Origin: Trochalopteron elliotii
Lineage: Eukaryota > Chordata > Aves > Passeriformes > Leiothrichidae
DNA: 64,000 bases
Direction of reading: 5' to 3'
Assembly (NCBI GenBank): GCA_024734555.1
Contig: JANPWX010000081.1
Location: forward strand, 34,704-98,703
Shown here: positions 1 to 12,335 of the stretch, in pieces
How the letters are laid out: every line of letters begins with the position of its first letter
How positions within the stretch are numbered: the first letter of the stretch is position 1
Program-made: the position numbers and the translations under genes
The notes under the pieces: model-generated
Databases searched by the model: none
Told to the model about the DNA's origin: nothing
The model's input: the letters and a program-made list of their open reading frames with translations, nothing else

Positions 1-51
<51 letters not shown>
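1..51. repeat. (ATA)n microsatellite at window edge
   Basis: Seventeen uninterrupted ATA/TAA triplets begin at the first base, so the tract is cut by the window edge and its true length is unknown. It is simple sequence with no associated gene. Confidence 0.97.
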
Positions 52-3000
52 GTATCTGGAAACCTTATTGAGAGAGAAGAGCACTGAGCTTCCATGATAA
101 TCAGCGCTTGTCATTTGCATGTTTCTGCCTTTAAAAATGAGACTTGAGATGGTTTACTTTGTGGCATTGAAATATTTCTATCATTAATCTACAAGAAGAA
201 GGTCTAAGACACTTTGCCCATGTCCATGATCCAATATTCTAGAAAATTCAGACTAATATTGGAAATTATTTTGAACAAGGTTTTATCATTCCTTATCTTT
301 AGAAATTAAATGCCTTTCTAGGATGAGGTTTCAGCAGACTGCGAAGTTGAGGTCATGTTGTTTGATGGTGGTGCTGGTGGAAAAGTTGGTATGAGAGCTG
401 TATTATTTTGAAAGAAATAAAGTATTTGACTTGATCTTTATTTCTTAGATTTTTATTTCTTAGATTTTCTATATTGACTGGAACAAAGTTTCATTTTCAG
501 CTGAAAGAATATAGCTCCTCTTTCAAACATATGAAGAGAAGTGTTTATACTTCCTGCTGTTTATTCTGAAATGAAAAAAATCTTTTTGTCTTCAAAAACC
601 AAAGATTTCTAATTTTTAAAATTAATGGAATACTCTGTTTTGGAAAATATTCTGTTCCATTCCTTTTCATTGAGCTTTCTGAAAAAGAAATTAAAAGATA
701 AAAAATAGCAGTACATAAGTACTTGGAATAAGGACTGACTATGTTTTAGAATTAGACATAGTGGTAACTTCGATTTTAATCCATAAATATAAAAAAATTT
801 CAAAATATTCTGGACCTATAATGCTATTTTCTCAATGGACTGTCAGCAGTGGAAGAGGAGAGAAAAGTTGATGGGGTGAATTTATGATAGTGTCTGCACA
901 ATGTCAGCCAACTTTTCCCTCCTGTCTTCTTAAGTCCTATTTTAATTTCTTATGTATTTCAGCCCTGTGTTTGCTTCACTTCCATCCCATGCCTCCTTTG
1001 CTCTGTGAGTCAGCATTCCCAACTAATGGACTTTGGTCATCTTACAAGGCTGAGTTTGGTTAGATATTATTGCCAAACCATAGTATGGACAAAGCCAAAA
1101 TAAGTTGCTTTCCTCTATGAAATAATTTTTGAATCTCATCAAGCCTGCCTATAATACAAGACATTTCTTTCCACAAGGAAGATTATATCCTCAAGAATAT
1201 TTCTCTTAAATCCTGTATAATTTACTAACAGGTCCACATTTCAGATAACTGTGAAGAACAATTTATCCTCAACTGTGTGCTCCTTGTTACTCACATAAGA
1301 GAACTTATGCATGGAGGAATCACTTAAGTTTAATTAAATGGGCCATATGAAGTTCCTCAGAATAATAATTCTATCTAGAATTGCTTAAATATTTAATCAG
1401 CTCTCAACGAGGAATCCTGTTTGGTTAGGCTCCCATGATCCCATCTTCTTCTCACTGAAGACAATGAGAAAACTCCAAGTAATTTTAAAGCAAGAAGAAA
1501 CAAATTCAGTGCATATGTGTCATATTTATGAAGTTAAAGAAAATGAGATCACGGAAAGAAAGAAAAACTGCACAGAAACTTTTTGGTGCACTATCAGAGA
1601 ACAATACCTCTCTGGAATTAAGCCAGATTTCTTAGCTAGACTAACTTGTGTGTCTTTGAACTTAGGCAGAAGGAGCAGCACCTGAGAAGCAGAAGTTGAT
1701 GCAAGTGCCTCCAAGGCTTGCATCTGGTGCTTGTTCTTCCTTGATCCACCATTTCTGCCTACTCAGTGGTCTGGTGGTTTAGGCTTAGATTGTGTGACTC
1801 TCTAATAGTGAGTCAATGAATACAGAGACTTCTTTTCCATGGGTGGAGCAAAACAGGGGAGGAGCATCATTATTGTCACAAGATCAGGAACCAGCAACTT
1901 GGCAGTAGCAAGCATTAGCCTTAGCAATCGTGTGCAGATTGAAATCGGTGCAGCTGTGTGGGTGCTTCTCCTGTGCTCTGTTCCTGGTCTTAACACATCT
2001 ACTGTGACTTCCATGACCTAGCTAGCACATGTTTTTCTAAATGCACAGCCCAGAAATGAAGGTCTAGAATAGGCCAGAATTAACTTTTCAGAGAAATGTG
2101 CATTCTTGCCTTTGACCATAAAGTAGCTAAGAAGGGAAATCTACATTGTAGGCTTCTAAAATTCTTGAAGGTTGTTTCCCTCCTACCTCATTTTCCTCCC
2201 TGAGGAAGAAACCTCTTTTTATGCTTTCCGTTCTTCCAAATGATTTGAAAACTTGACTGTACTTTCCCTTGCATTTCATTGTCAACATTTTCAAGAATCT
2301 TCTGAAAAACATGTGGGATTATGACGGACAGGTGGCTAAGGTGTGGGCAGAGCTATGTGGAAAGCAGAGTTAGAATTCTTTCTCCAAAATATTAGAGCAA
2401 CCACTCTATGCAACCACTTGGAACCACTTCTCTAACAAATCTCAAAAGAATTTGCATTATATTGGTTATTTTATGCCTCAAATCAACCATTTAAAATTAT
2501 TTTAATATAATTTCATTGTGTTCTTCATACAAAAAAAGCTTCTTAGTATTTTTTTGGGGTTTGTTTTGTTTTATTTATATATTACAGAGGCAAGATCCCT
2601 AACAGCTTGAGGGCTTTACAAAGCCTAGGACCCCCAAGTTCTTTTCTCATCTCTTCTCTTTGAAGTGGAACATTTTTGTTCTTAGTCCTCCTCTTTTTTC
2701 TTCCTCTTCTTCCTGCTGTTTAATATTTGCTAGCTTTTCAAAGTCAGCTTTTCCTTACTCTGCTGACCTTGTCCTGCTCACCACTGCATGGTGTCAATTG
2801 CTGACCTGGAACCTCATCAGGCTCTTTGGTGCTTGCCCACCATTTGCTGTGAAAGGACAAGATCATATGAAATGTTTGCCTAGTTCTTGCTTTGCAAAGG
2901 TTTCACGGCCATTCAGGTTGCAGCGAAAACTTCATAGAAATCTGTTAGGTTACAAAGACGTCATAACCATTCATTGCTGCTCTCAGAAATAATAATAACT

Positions 3001-6000
3001 GGCATATTCTTTAGAAGACTTTTAAGCTTGACCTATCCTCAAGGATGGAAGAACCTTGAATGTTCATAATGTTCCAGTTTGTCTTGTATTCAGTAAGTTT
3101 TCTTGTGAAAACTCGCAGTAATACCAGAAGATCTAGGTCCTGGGATTTCATGAGTTTTAGTGTGAGCATATGAGAGACTGCTGTGGTTGCTCACCTTTGT
3201 GAGTGCGCTGACCAAGCTTTGAAAGCCTGTTCCTGTCCAGACAAGATACTACCTGTGTACTTGAGTCCTTTCCCTTCAGGTGACAATTGGCTTTAGACTC
3301 CCTTTGTATCCAGAGGCAGCAGGGAGGGTGACAAATCTCATTATCATCTAAACCCCTTTCTTCACTGATGCTATGCAGGCAACAGTAGCCATTGCCTAAT
3401 TTGTAGAGGCTGGTAAGGTGGGATGGATATTTTGACCTCCAAAATAATTTGGTTTTTTCTTTTTTTTTTTTTTTGCCTGGCTACGCAAGGAAGAAGACAA
3501 TGAGAATTTCCTCCCTCCTGCGCTTTTTGCAGCCCAAGGGGGCCGTGCTGCCTGCAGGATATGTCATGGCAGTCCTGTAACCATCCCAGACCTCTGGGTC
3601 TGACCCTTTGTGCTTAGATCTCTTTCATTGTAATGTGGCTTTCTGCTGCACTTGGGGCTGGCTGTCATTTTACAGAACAGCAGATTGCAGGGATTGTTGC
3701 TTCTTCCTCTCTTCCTGCTGCTGGCAGTGGTTTGATTTTCTCAGTTTTAGAAGGCTCCAGGCAAGTGCTGCAATCCTCTTCCTCCTCTAGGGACCTCCCT
3801 CAGTAATAACCGTGGTCTGACTGAGCCTATTAGGGATTTTTGATGGAGAAATATTTAAACAATAGGTCCTGTGATCAGGTTTAGGCATGAAGGAAGCCCT
3901 GATTGGACTGAGACTGTTGTAGGTGTGCAGCTTTTTCTTTTGTTGCTATGAAAAAGCAAGTCAGTGATGGAATATAGGTGCTCTGAGATGCAGGAATTAG
4001 CAGAGTAGATTTCATACTAGACCAACTACCGAAATTCAGCCTCAGCTACTTGTCAGTCCTCTTTTGTCACTGGTTCTCTAGCTCTTTACTGCATTATGCC
4101 CTTATTAATGAATACATTTTATTTTTTTAATACCAATTCAGTTTTGGGCATTTTTTGGTATTGAAAGAGGTAGGATTTATTTTTTCTTCCTGTGAGTTAT
4201 TCAGAGTTCTTGGCATTTAAGCATCATGAGGTTGAATTAATTCTGCAGAGAAAGGGTTTGGTCTGATTTACTTATGATGAACTCATTTCTGCTCCATAGA
4301 ACTATTTTACCTGAAACATTCTTGTTTAAATAGAGTAATATTTTAATCTTGTGCTTTGGGTCCTTTTAAACCTGATTCTATTTTGTGCTCCTATTATCCC
4401 AATAACAGTTCAATTAGGAGTGGTTAAAAATCAAGATATTTATTTTAATTGCATGCTTATCTTTTGAGGGTATATTGCAGTAAATAAGGAACATTTGAAC
4501 AAAAAAACCCCCTAACATTGCAACATGTCTTGTCACATTATACTTACCCTACACCTGATTTCAAATGTAAATTGCACAGCATTTAGCTCTAATGAAAATA
4601 CTCTAGTGAAGGAAATTGTTAAGATTTTCTGGTGCTCCCCTAGGGGTAATATTAAAACCTCCATTACTAACATCTCACTCTGAGAAGACAAAATGTGCAC
4701 TGAGAATACAAAAGCTCTGTTGGCATCTAAATGTGTGCCAATTAATTCGCAGTTACAGACCTGCAGATCTGTATGGAGATGTAAAAATAGGACCTGGGAA
4801 AGCTATTTAGATCCCTGTATAACAGGGCTTCTTGACCCTGGATTTCTAATGTTACTTTAATCATGGCATTCTGCTTTCTATTTATTTATATAGTTGCCTC
4901 AATGAACAAATTAATAATTATACAGCACATTGACAAACATGCCGAGTAATATTTGCCAGATTTTAAATTAATTTAATTCAAGGGCCACTTCATTTACAGG
5001 ATTCATAGGCACATCAAGGAGTAGCTTCTACTTCATTGCTATTCCGATTACACCAAGATTTTTCATAATTTTTCACTTTCCTTTTTATCTCACTCCCCTC
5101 CTTTTGCCGAGGAAGACAATTTAACTTGCTTTTCCAAATAGGTGGTTACTTTCAGGTGGAAAACAGGTAAATGATAGACAAAGACAAATGTGGATAAATG
5201 CATGGGTGACACACATTTTAGAGAGATAATAATTTTTATTAGGGGAAAAAACAGGTCTAACAACTCACCTTTATTTTTCCATAATTTCCAATTTTCAATC
5301 TATGTCCTTTTGTTTTTCACCTACAATTTCCTTTGAATATTATTTTAATTTTAAGTCTATCTTGTGATCTGTGGAGGACTGTTTCTGTGTTGAACATAGA
5401 CTCATTTACACAGAGGTGCCATGCTTTATATTGTTTATCAACAGAAACTTAATATTAGAACCAGCAAATGGTTTGAACTGCAGTATTTGAAGTGAGAAAT
5501 ATATGTCCCATGGCAGGCAAGTAAAACTTTTTAATGAAGGTTTTGTCCTGTGAGCAGGGGGAAGGAGATGATCATTATTCTTTAAAAATATTACCCCCCT
5601 TTCTCCAACATGGCCAAGTAAAAGGAATTCACAAAACAGTGCTGCTTTTCTTTAATAGTGTTCTTGTTTTGTTTCCCATTTCATTATTCTTTTGGAAGAA
5701 ACAGGACAACTGGTATGTGAAAAAGACTTTTCTCAAAAGGTGGCACATTGCTATCTTGGCCAATACATAGCAGGGTCTTCTGCTGGAATATAGAGAATCT
5801 GAGACACATTTAATATTTTCTCCATATTTTAAGAAGAACTGTAATGTTGGGGAGATTAGTACTCCCTTATTACACTTTTTATAACTCATATGATCTGTGT
5901 TTTCATGTATTTAATCATGGCAACACTCCCCTCAGATGCTGGCACTTACAGATACATGATCAATTGTAGAACAAGACCCTTGAAAGCCCCTTTCATCCCT

Positions 6001-8115
6001 TTCTGATATCACCTGATTTCTACCCAAAAAATCCTTACCTTGGCACAGGAAATTGCCAAGGAGCCACTATACTCAGCCACCTGAGTGACACAGCAGAACC
6101 GGAGCTGCCACATCCTCTCCCTGCATTGCTCTGTGCCTCTGATCCCTGTGGCAGCAGTGCTTCCTCAGAACAACTGCACCTAGTTTGATAGCCAGACATT
6201 CCTTTCTGGGCTGAGCTCCCACTTCACCTGGTTCAGCTGAAAGATCACAATGAAATAGTCCCATGGATCCACAGATGCTCAGTAGTTCGCTAAGCACAGA
6301 GAATTTGCACTGCTGTGTTTGCTCTCCTACTCTTTTCTAAGTAAAACTGATAGCAGAGTTTTAGGAGACAAGATCCTCAAAGACATGAAGTCCAACTAGC
6401 AATGGGAACTGGGTCTGAAAAGCTTTGGAGGAGCAGTGCTGTATAATTGTACTGAACTTCCAAGCCATAGCCAGATAGTGAAACAGAGAGCTATCAGTGA
6501 GGATCATCTCACCTGGCTTCTGGGGAGGGACTCTTAATGCACTTGTGTGTCTGGCAGTGAGGGAGCTGCCTTGGCTTCTGCAGTGGATACCAGAGGTCTA
6601 AGGCCTAATTCAGTTGCATAAACATGTGATTTAAGACTCTTCCATGGATCTTATGTTGTTGGAGACCTCTGCATGCAGCTGATGTGTGTGACAGAGGCCC
6701 TACAGAAACCAATTTCCTTCATCAGCTGGAGCCAGGTGGCATATGCTAAGGTATCCTTATTACCTGCTTTGGATAAATTGCATCTGGGCTCCACTAACCA
6801 GATCTGCATGAACTATATGAGAGCTCAGACACCTCACCAACCTATAGAGTCCTACATGTTGGTGCCTAAAATAAGGTATCCTATCTGGCAGTGAAGACCA
6901 CCCTAAATATCTACTGGTAGGCAGAGGTAGGAAGATGAAACTCATCTAAGGATATTAACAATGAGAAAGCAAGATTTAAAGGAAGACAAATGAATCAGCT
7001 CCTCACACCCCTGGCTCAGATTAAGGCTAAATTTGGAAATGAAAATTGTTTAGGTGATACATGGGTCTCTCTGGAGAAATGTCACAGAAACCATTTTAGG
7101 AGAGATCAGAGGGGCTGGGAGTGAATTGTAAAACAACATTTGAACCAAATGCTTATTTCTGATTTGTGTGATGTGACTTAAAAGATGGAAAACCAACAGC
7201 TGGTGATGTGAAAGATAGATACGAGGGAGATAAAAGAAGACTGTGAAGAAAATGGTGAAATAATTTTTATGCCTTTAATGTGCATCACATTTAGGAAATT
7301 TGTGAGTTATCAATGAATAGTAAGGTTCTTCTCAGAAACAAATAGGAAATAGCTGTGCCTCATGTAAGACATTAGCAGTCTCTCTTACGTCTGAACAACT
7401 TTTCATAGGTAAAATTGCTTTAGCTGGCACGATTATCACTGTTCACTGCTGCATTCAGCATGCTGCTCAATGTGATAATGAGGGATGTCTTTTTTCCATC
7501 ACTTCAATACAGGTATGCAATTTATTCTGCCAGTAAACACTATTATAATGTAAAATTTATAATACAATATCTTTCAATGCCAGTCAGAGTGATAGTTTGA
7601 AGGAACTCGAACGTGTCTGTTATGTATCAGAGCAAACAAACCCCACATTAACAACAAAGTTGCTTACTTGGCAGAATGGTGCAGCTGCATTGCTTTGCTT
7701 GCTGAGGTGCATATATTAACAGCAGCACTGCTCCCTGGAGTGTCATGGCCCCAAACTCCCTCACTCCTTCTGTACAGTCCTCACATTATCATGGGTACCA
7801 AATGGAATGGGCCCAGTGAAGTCACGTTAGGCATTTGGAGCACTAGGTTTACCTTTTAATATCCCCACAGCTCAAGCACAAGGTCAGCACAGCTGATGAT
7901 TCTTGATGTTATTAGCCAGATAAACTCTCACATTAATCCTGCACATTTAAGTTGATAATACAAATAAATATTTTCTGCTCTGTGTGTATGTGGGGGTAGT
8001 GTTCTTTCTTTCAAGAGCTTTTAGAATATATTCCAAATAATTTCCAATAATTTAAAAGCCTTTTAAAGAACAGGCTCTTCTTCCAATAATTGACAGGCAA
8101 GACAATACCAGAGGG
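52..8115. other. Non-coding stretch, no gene recognised
   Basis: AT-rich DNA with only short chance open frames, the longest being 110 codons at 2660-2992, with no recognisable domain. It contains a 15-bp direct duplication at 437-466 and T-rich runs near 2550 and 3460. A moderately GC-rich patch lies at 3480-3560. No CR1, LTR, tRNA or rRNA signature was recognised. Ancient conserved non-coding elements could be present but cannot be judged without an alignment. Confidence 0.7.
437..466. repeat. 15-bp tandem duplication
   Basis: Two adjacent identical copies of TTTATTTCTTAGATT at 437-451 and 452-466. This is probably a replication-slippage duplication. Confidence 0.85.
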
Positions 8116-8131
8116 GGAGGCGAGGTGGAGA

Positions 8132-8163
8132 GGGGCGGAGGTGTAGATTGCTCTATATAAAAG
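8132..8163 (+). promoter_or_regulatory. Candidate promoter: GC box plus TATA box
   Basis: A GGGGCGG GC box at 8132-8138 lies in a purine-rich, G-rich stretch (8110-8142). It is followed 15 bases later by TATATAAAAG at 8154-8163. Such a pair usually places a start site about 25-30 bases downstream, near 8185-8195. No recognisable coding exon follows: the open frames at 8148-8342 and 8260-8508 look like chance frames. The match may be coincidental in AT-rich DNA, but the adjacent GC box is unusual for this region. Confidence 0.35.
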
Positions 8164-8718
8164 CTGCTAAATTATGTTGTCAAAATTATAGCAACATTTT
8201 TTTTTGCTCAAAAGCCTTGAAAAATCACACTCCTCCAGTCCCAGACTTCTGGCTTTTGTTTGTTTTGTGCAACCAACCTAAAACTCCATGTCATAAAATC
8301 TGTTATAATTGGAAGCACTTGTTGGATTCAAAATCAGCCTAGGACCAGGAACCCAAACGTGACTGAAAACATTGTCTCTATTTTTACACATAACTACAAG
8401 AATAAAAAATTTTGGCTGCTGCTGGTAGTATTTGTGATATGTAGGCTGGATCTTTGCTTTTGTCTTGTTTATTTCCCATTCTTTGACAAATTTTCTTGTG
8501 AAAAGTAACCTGTCTGGAGATCTGGAGAGTGCACTCTAACTCTAAGTGTGGTTAGACAGTTTTGACAATGGGAAAGCCACTGACTATAGGCTCTTCAGTT
8601 GGGAATGGTCTCCATTGAGAACAACATTCAGTAACTTACTGGAGCCTCAATAACTCTAGATTTCAGTTCAGAGATCTCGCTCACTGACTTCTCAGTGTCT
8701 CTTCTAAGCTATAATTCC

Positions 8719-8815
8719 TCCCTTCCCTTCCCTTCCCTTCCCTTCCCTTCCCTTCCCTTCCCTTCCCTTCCCTTCCCTTCCCTTCCCTTCCCTTCCCTTC
8801 CCTTCCCTTCCCTTC
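8719..8815. repeat. (TTCCC)n pentanucleotide microsatellite
   Basis: About 19 uninterrupted CCCTT units span 97 bases. The minus strand reads (GGGAA)n, a run of G-triplets with two-base loops that fits the G-quadruplex consensus. The tract is also a polypurine-polypyrimidine mirror repeat able to form triplex DNA. The repetitive peptides encoded on both strands are artefacts of the repeat. The perfect purity suggests a young and probably length-polymorphic locus. Confidence 0.98.
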
Positions 8816-9630
8816 TGTATTTCCTTTTTCCAGGATGTTTACTCTTCACATGCAGCATGCCAAGCTGCAGTTCATTTCTTGCTGTAGTCTTCATTCCCAT
8901 AAAGCCTATATAGCACAAGCATTTCAAAATTGAAGATGCATTTGGAAGATGACATGAAATATAACCTGAATTTCTGTTCACTCTTCCACGTGTTGCATCA
9001 TTTATTAACACTATTCCTTCGTAACAAGTCTAGATGATGAAGCTTCTACAAAATCTGTCTGTTTGACCAGCCACCTGTCTGTCTCCCATGTGCCAAACAC
9101 AAAGCAAAGCTCAGTAGCTTATGTGCCCTTTTCAGCTTTGGTCCTTACAGAATGTCTTATTAAAGTGGGAGAACAAGCAACCCTCCAAAAAGGGGCTGAG
9201 AAAACAAGAATATGCCTTGCATGAACAAGAAGGAGAGACTGAGATGCTTTTTCAGCTTGTGGTGTTCAACTGTGCAGGCATTGCATGCTGTTGTGCTTTA
9301 TGGCATCTCTCTGCTGGAAAGGCTGATTAAAAAAGAAGGGTAAATGCATGCTGTTGTCATCTGATGACATTTCAATAAACCTACAGTATTTTTATTATTT
9401 TGAAGAAACCTTTCTAAGAGTAAACTGTGTGCTTTAAGAAACATACTTATATGTGATACTGCATGAATTGAAAGTCTTGATATTGTTGACAGGTACATGA
9501 ATAGACTGCAGTCTCTTCAAGCTGCAAGACAAGGAAGAAATTGGTCTGGAAATCTGCTGAAGAAAGGGACGGTTTGGCACTCTTTGGTGCAATATGAACA
9601 GCTCACTCTCCTATCTGGGGTAATGTTTGT

Positions 9631-9945
9631 AGAATCGAATCATGGAATTGTAGAATGTCCTGGGTTAAAAGGGACCCACAAGGACTGTCAAAGTCCAGCT
9701 CCTGACCCTGCACAGCACAACCCCTAGAGTCACACCATGTGCCAGAGGCTGAGCAAGCCAAGTGACTTCATATGCTCCTCATGTAGTTTTCCCTCTAGAC
9801 CCTTCACCACCTTTGTAACCCTCTTTTGGATGTTCTCTAATAGCTTTATATCTCTCTTGTATTTTGGTGCCGAAAACTGCAGGCAGGACTCAAGGCTGCA
9901 CAGAATAGAGTGGGGTCAGTCACCTCTCTCCACCCCCCATTCCAC
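9631..9945 (-). mobile_element. CR1 LINE 3' fragment with internal deletion
   Basis: Read on the minus strand, this is the 3' end of a CR1 element. The ATTCTATGA-type terminal repeats appear as the AGAATCGAATCATGG region at 9631. The familiar GGGACCCACAAGGA block and an ACTCC-type block follow. Near 9745 the sequence jumps from the block containing AGAGTCACACCATGTGCC to the block containing CCAAGTGACTTCATATGC. In CR1 families as I know them these blocks are a few hundred bases apart, so this copy appears internally deleted. It has no coding capacity. Confidence 0.85.
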
Positions 9946-9967
9946 AATTCCTGGGAGATTTTGCAGA

Positions 9968-10010
9968 AAAAATTATATTATTTTATATATATATAAATAT
10001 ATACATAAAC
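9968..10010. repeat. AT-rich low-complexity tract
   Basis: A run of TA dinucleotides and A/T triplets directly downstream of the CR1 fragment. It may have grown by slippage. Confidence 0.8.
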
Positions 10011-11197
10011 AATGATCCTAATTACCTAGCTTTCAGCAATGATCCTAATCTAATAGTTTATGTGCTAATTTTTGACTGGTCTGCTGCTGTCAAATCCAAG
10101 AGTCTTTTAAAGGCAGGCAATAAGCTGTGTTTCATCATTGCTACTTTCCATCTATCTGCTTTATTTTATGCCCTGATGACAAGAAGTACTGCAAAGACGA
10201 ATAGAATTTAAATAACTGTATTTTTTTTGTCTATATATTTAAATGTACACAGTATTTCAAAGCTAAATAATGCCCTGACAAGGGAAACCAGTGCCTAGCA
10301 TGTAACTGAGAAACTAGTCTTGAATGGTATTGAATTACTGGCCAGTTCTGAGTTCTATTTTCAGGTGTAGCAGATCTGATGTTGATGTTCCTGACACATT
10401 GGGTACAGATATAATTTGTTTTCCTCTTAGTCTTGCACTTAACCTAGCTCTGCCTGGAAACTGTCACCAGTGTAAACGAGAGCAACCTTTGTTTTTTCGC
10501 CTCAGGTTTCTGCATCTCGTGTTGTAAGCCAAAGCAGTTCCCAGTTGCCACTTTTGGAGGAGAATTAAAATCACATTGTGACTGATCCAAGAATCAGACC
10601 TGGAATGTGTAAGCCTGTTTTTGTCTACTCAAGCGCCAAGGTAACAAAGTTTTGCCTTTCAGAAATATTGAAAAATATATTTTCGTATGTTCATGTATCT
10701 CAAGAATCACTTTGTTACCTGTAAAAAACAGTTTGCCATCAATCTGTGTGCAGGGTTACCAAATATTTTGCCTTTGCAGTAACTCTTATGACAGTAAGTA
10801 CCAAAGTACTAATTTGTGTCTGCTACACTTCGTAAGCTGTTGTCAAACAGATAACCTGTCTACATGCTCAGAACTGGTATCTCCTGCTGTTCAGCTCAAT
10901 GGACAAGGGGGTTTTATTCATGGAGGGCCTCTCAGTAGAATATAGGTTCAGACTGTGCATGGAGGTGCTCTAGTACTTGTAGAAAAGCAGCAAATTCTCT
11001 CTGAATAGCACTTACATTATAGTAGCTACTGGAGATGAGTGTTTGCTCTCTTGTTTCATTTTGCAATAACATCATTTTCTGTGCATAATTTCTGTTCATG
11101 TTTTATACTCTGATACTTCATTCTGTGTGTTGTTGGGCTTTTTTGGTTGATTTTTGTCTGATTGAAATGTATAAATGTATGTCTTAAATAAATTGTC

Positions 11198-11199
<2 letters not shown>
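10011..11199. other. Non-coding stretch with one inverted repeat
   Basis: No gene or mobile element was recognised. Open frames are under 100 codons. The only visible structure is the inverted repeat at 10639-10720. Confidence 0.7.
10639..10720. repeat. 12-bp perfect inverted repeat, 58-bp spacer
   Basis: AGGTAACAAAGT at 10639-10650 is the exact reverse complement of ACTTTGTTACCT at 10709-10720. The spacer is AT-rich. A transcript could fold into a stem-loop of about 82 nt, but pairing does not extend clearly into the spacer, so a microRNA precursor is not well supported. Confidence 0.75.

Positions 11200-11237
<38 letters not shown>
11200..11237. repeat. Poly-T run of 38
   Basis: Thirty-eight consecutive T bases. 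On the minus strand this reads as a poly-A run, but no AATAAA lies within about 30 bases before it, so it is not a convincing retrocopy tail. Confidence 0.97.
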
Positions 11238-11238
<1 letters not shown>

Positions 11239-12082
11239 GTCAGTGGAGATGGGGAAGTTAGTGGGTTATTTCTCAGCCATTAGCCCTGAAAAAAAAAGAT
11301 CTTTCATCAGATAAAATAAAGTGAATCAAACTCAGCGCCATGATAGATCACTTGATTAACCAGCAGGGAGAGCTGTTTCTTTAGTAAGAATCACCTGCTG
11401 GTCAAGATGAGGACTTATAAATTCCTCTTCTTTGGATTAGGAATTTATGTATGAGATAAATCCAAACAAATACTACATACTGGAATAAAGTTACGAACAC
11501 CTCGAGGCTCCACTGTAAAAAGCCACTGTTTGTTGCCCAATAAAAGGCTTTCAGTACAACTGTATCTATGCTATTTACCAAGTAGGAGGTGAGAAGAGGA
11601 TTCCAATAGTTATTAACTACTCTTACCTCAATTATGCCCCTTCACCCATTGCTGGCATTTTTTAAGGCTCAGATTTTTCAGCCATTGTTCATATTAAGCA
11701 GGACCATCAAATTCCCCAGGTTTAGCTGTGCATTGAAGTCTCTTCCAGTCTAGTGGCATCTAGTCTAGGGCCCATGAGCTTTCCTAGTACTCACTTTTTA
11801 TGTCTTTGTTTGCTGGCTATGTCCTGACTACATTTTAAAACTAAGGACAGTCTTTTCTATCTCCTGATATTCCAGGATAAGAGGAATTGAACAATATATA
11901 AGCCATAGGGACTGATGTTTCCAGAACAAATTTCTGGCTCAAGCAATATTTTACATTTTGGAGGTGAAGGACTGCCAAATATTAAACATTATGAATCAAA
12001 TTTTCACCTCTCATTGAAATTAAATCAAAAGGGGGAATATGTCTGTGTATGTCTTCTCCCAAGTAACAAATGACTGGATGAG
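11238..12082. other. Non-coding stretch, nothing recognised
   Basis: No gene, RNA or repeat was recognised between the poly-T run and the following CR1 fragment. Confidence 0.7.
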
Positions 12083-12335
12083 ATGAGATGGCCTCAAGCT
12101 GCACCAGGGAAAGTTGAGTTCAGCTATTATGGAAAGTTTTTTCACTAGTAGGGTTGTCAAGCATTGAAAAAGGCTGCCCAGGGAAGTGGTGGAGTTGACG
12201 TTTCTGGAGGTATTTGAAAGATGTGTAGAGGTGGCATTTGTGGATATGGTTTATTGGTGGACTTGATAGTGTTGGGCTAGCAGTTGGATTCAATGACCTT
12301 AGAGGTTTTCCAGCATAAATGTTTCTATGATTCTG
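12083..12335 (+). mobile_element. CR1 LINE 3' end fragment
   Basis: Sense-oriented CR1 3' end of about 250 bases. Recognisable blocks in order are GGCCTCAAGCTGCACCAGGG, AGGCTGCCCAGGGAAGTGG, GGAGGTATTTGAAAGA, GGTTTATTGGTGGACTTG and the terminal TTTCTATGATTCTG. The fragment is 5'-truncated, as is usual for CR1, and ends within its terminal repeat. The corresponding frame would be the extreme C-terminus of ORF2 and the 3' UTR. It is non-functional. Confidence 0.9.

Noticed and set aside
8719..8815. CRISPR-like or telomere-like array
   Set aside because: It is a plain pentanucleotide repeat with no spacers, and it is not TTAGGG.
8695..9011. FPSLP-repeat and GREGK-repeat peptides on opposite strands
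   Set aside because: Both are translations of the (TTCCC)n microsatellite.
10639..10720. MicroRNA precursor
   Set aside because: Pairing is limited to the 12-base arms, and the 58-base AT-rich loop is too large for a typical precursor.
11200..11237. Poly-A tail of a retrocopy on the minus strand
   Set aside because: There is no AATAAA close upstream and no cDNA-like sequence or target duplication.
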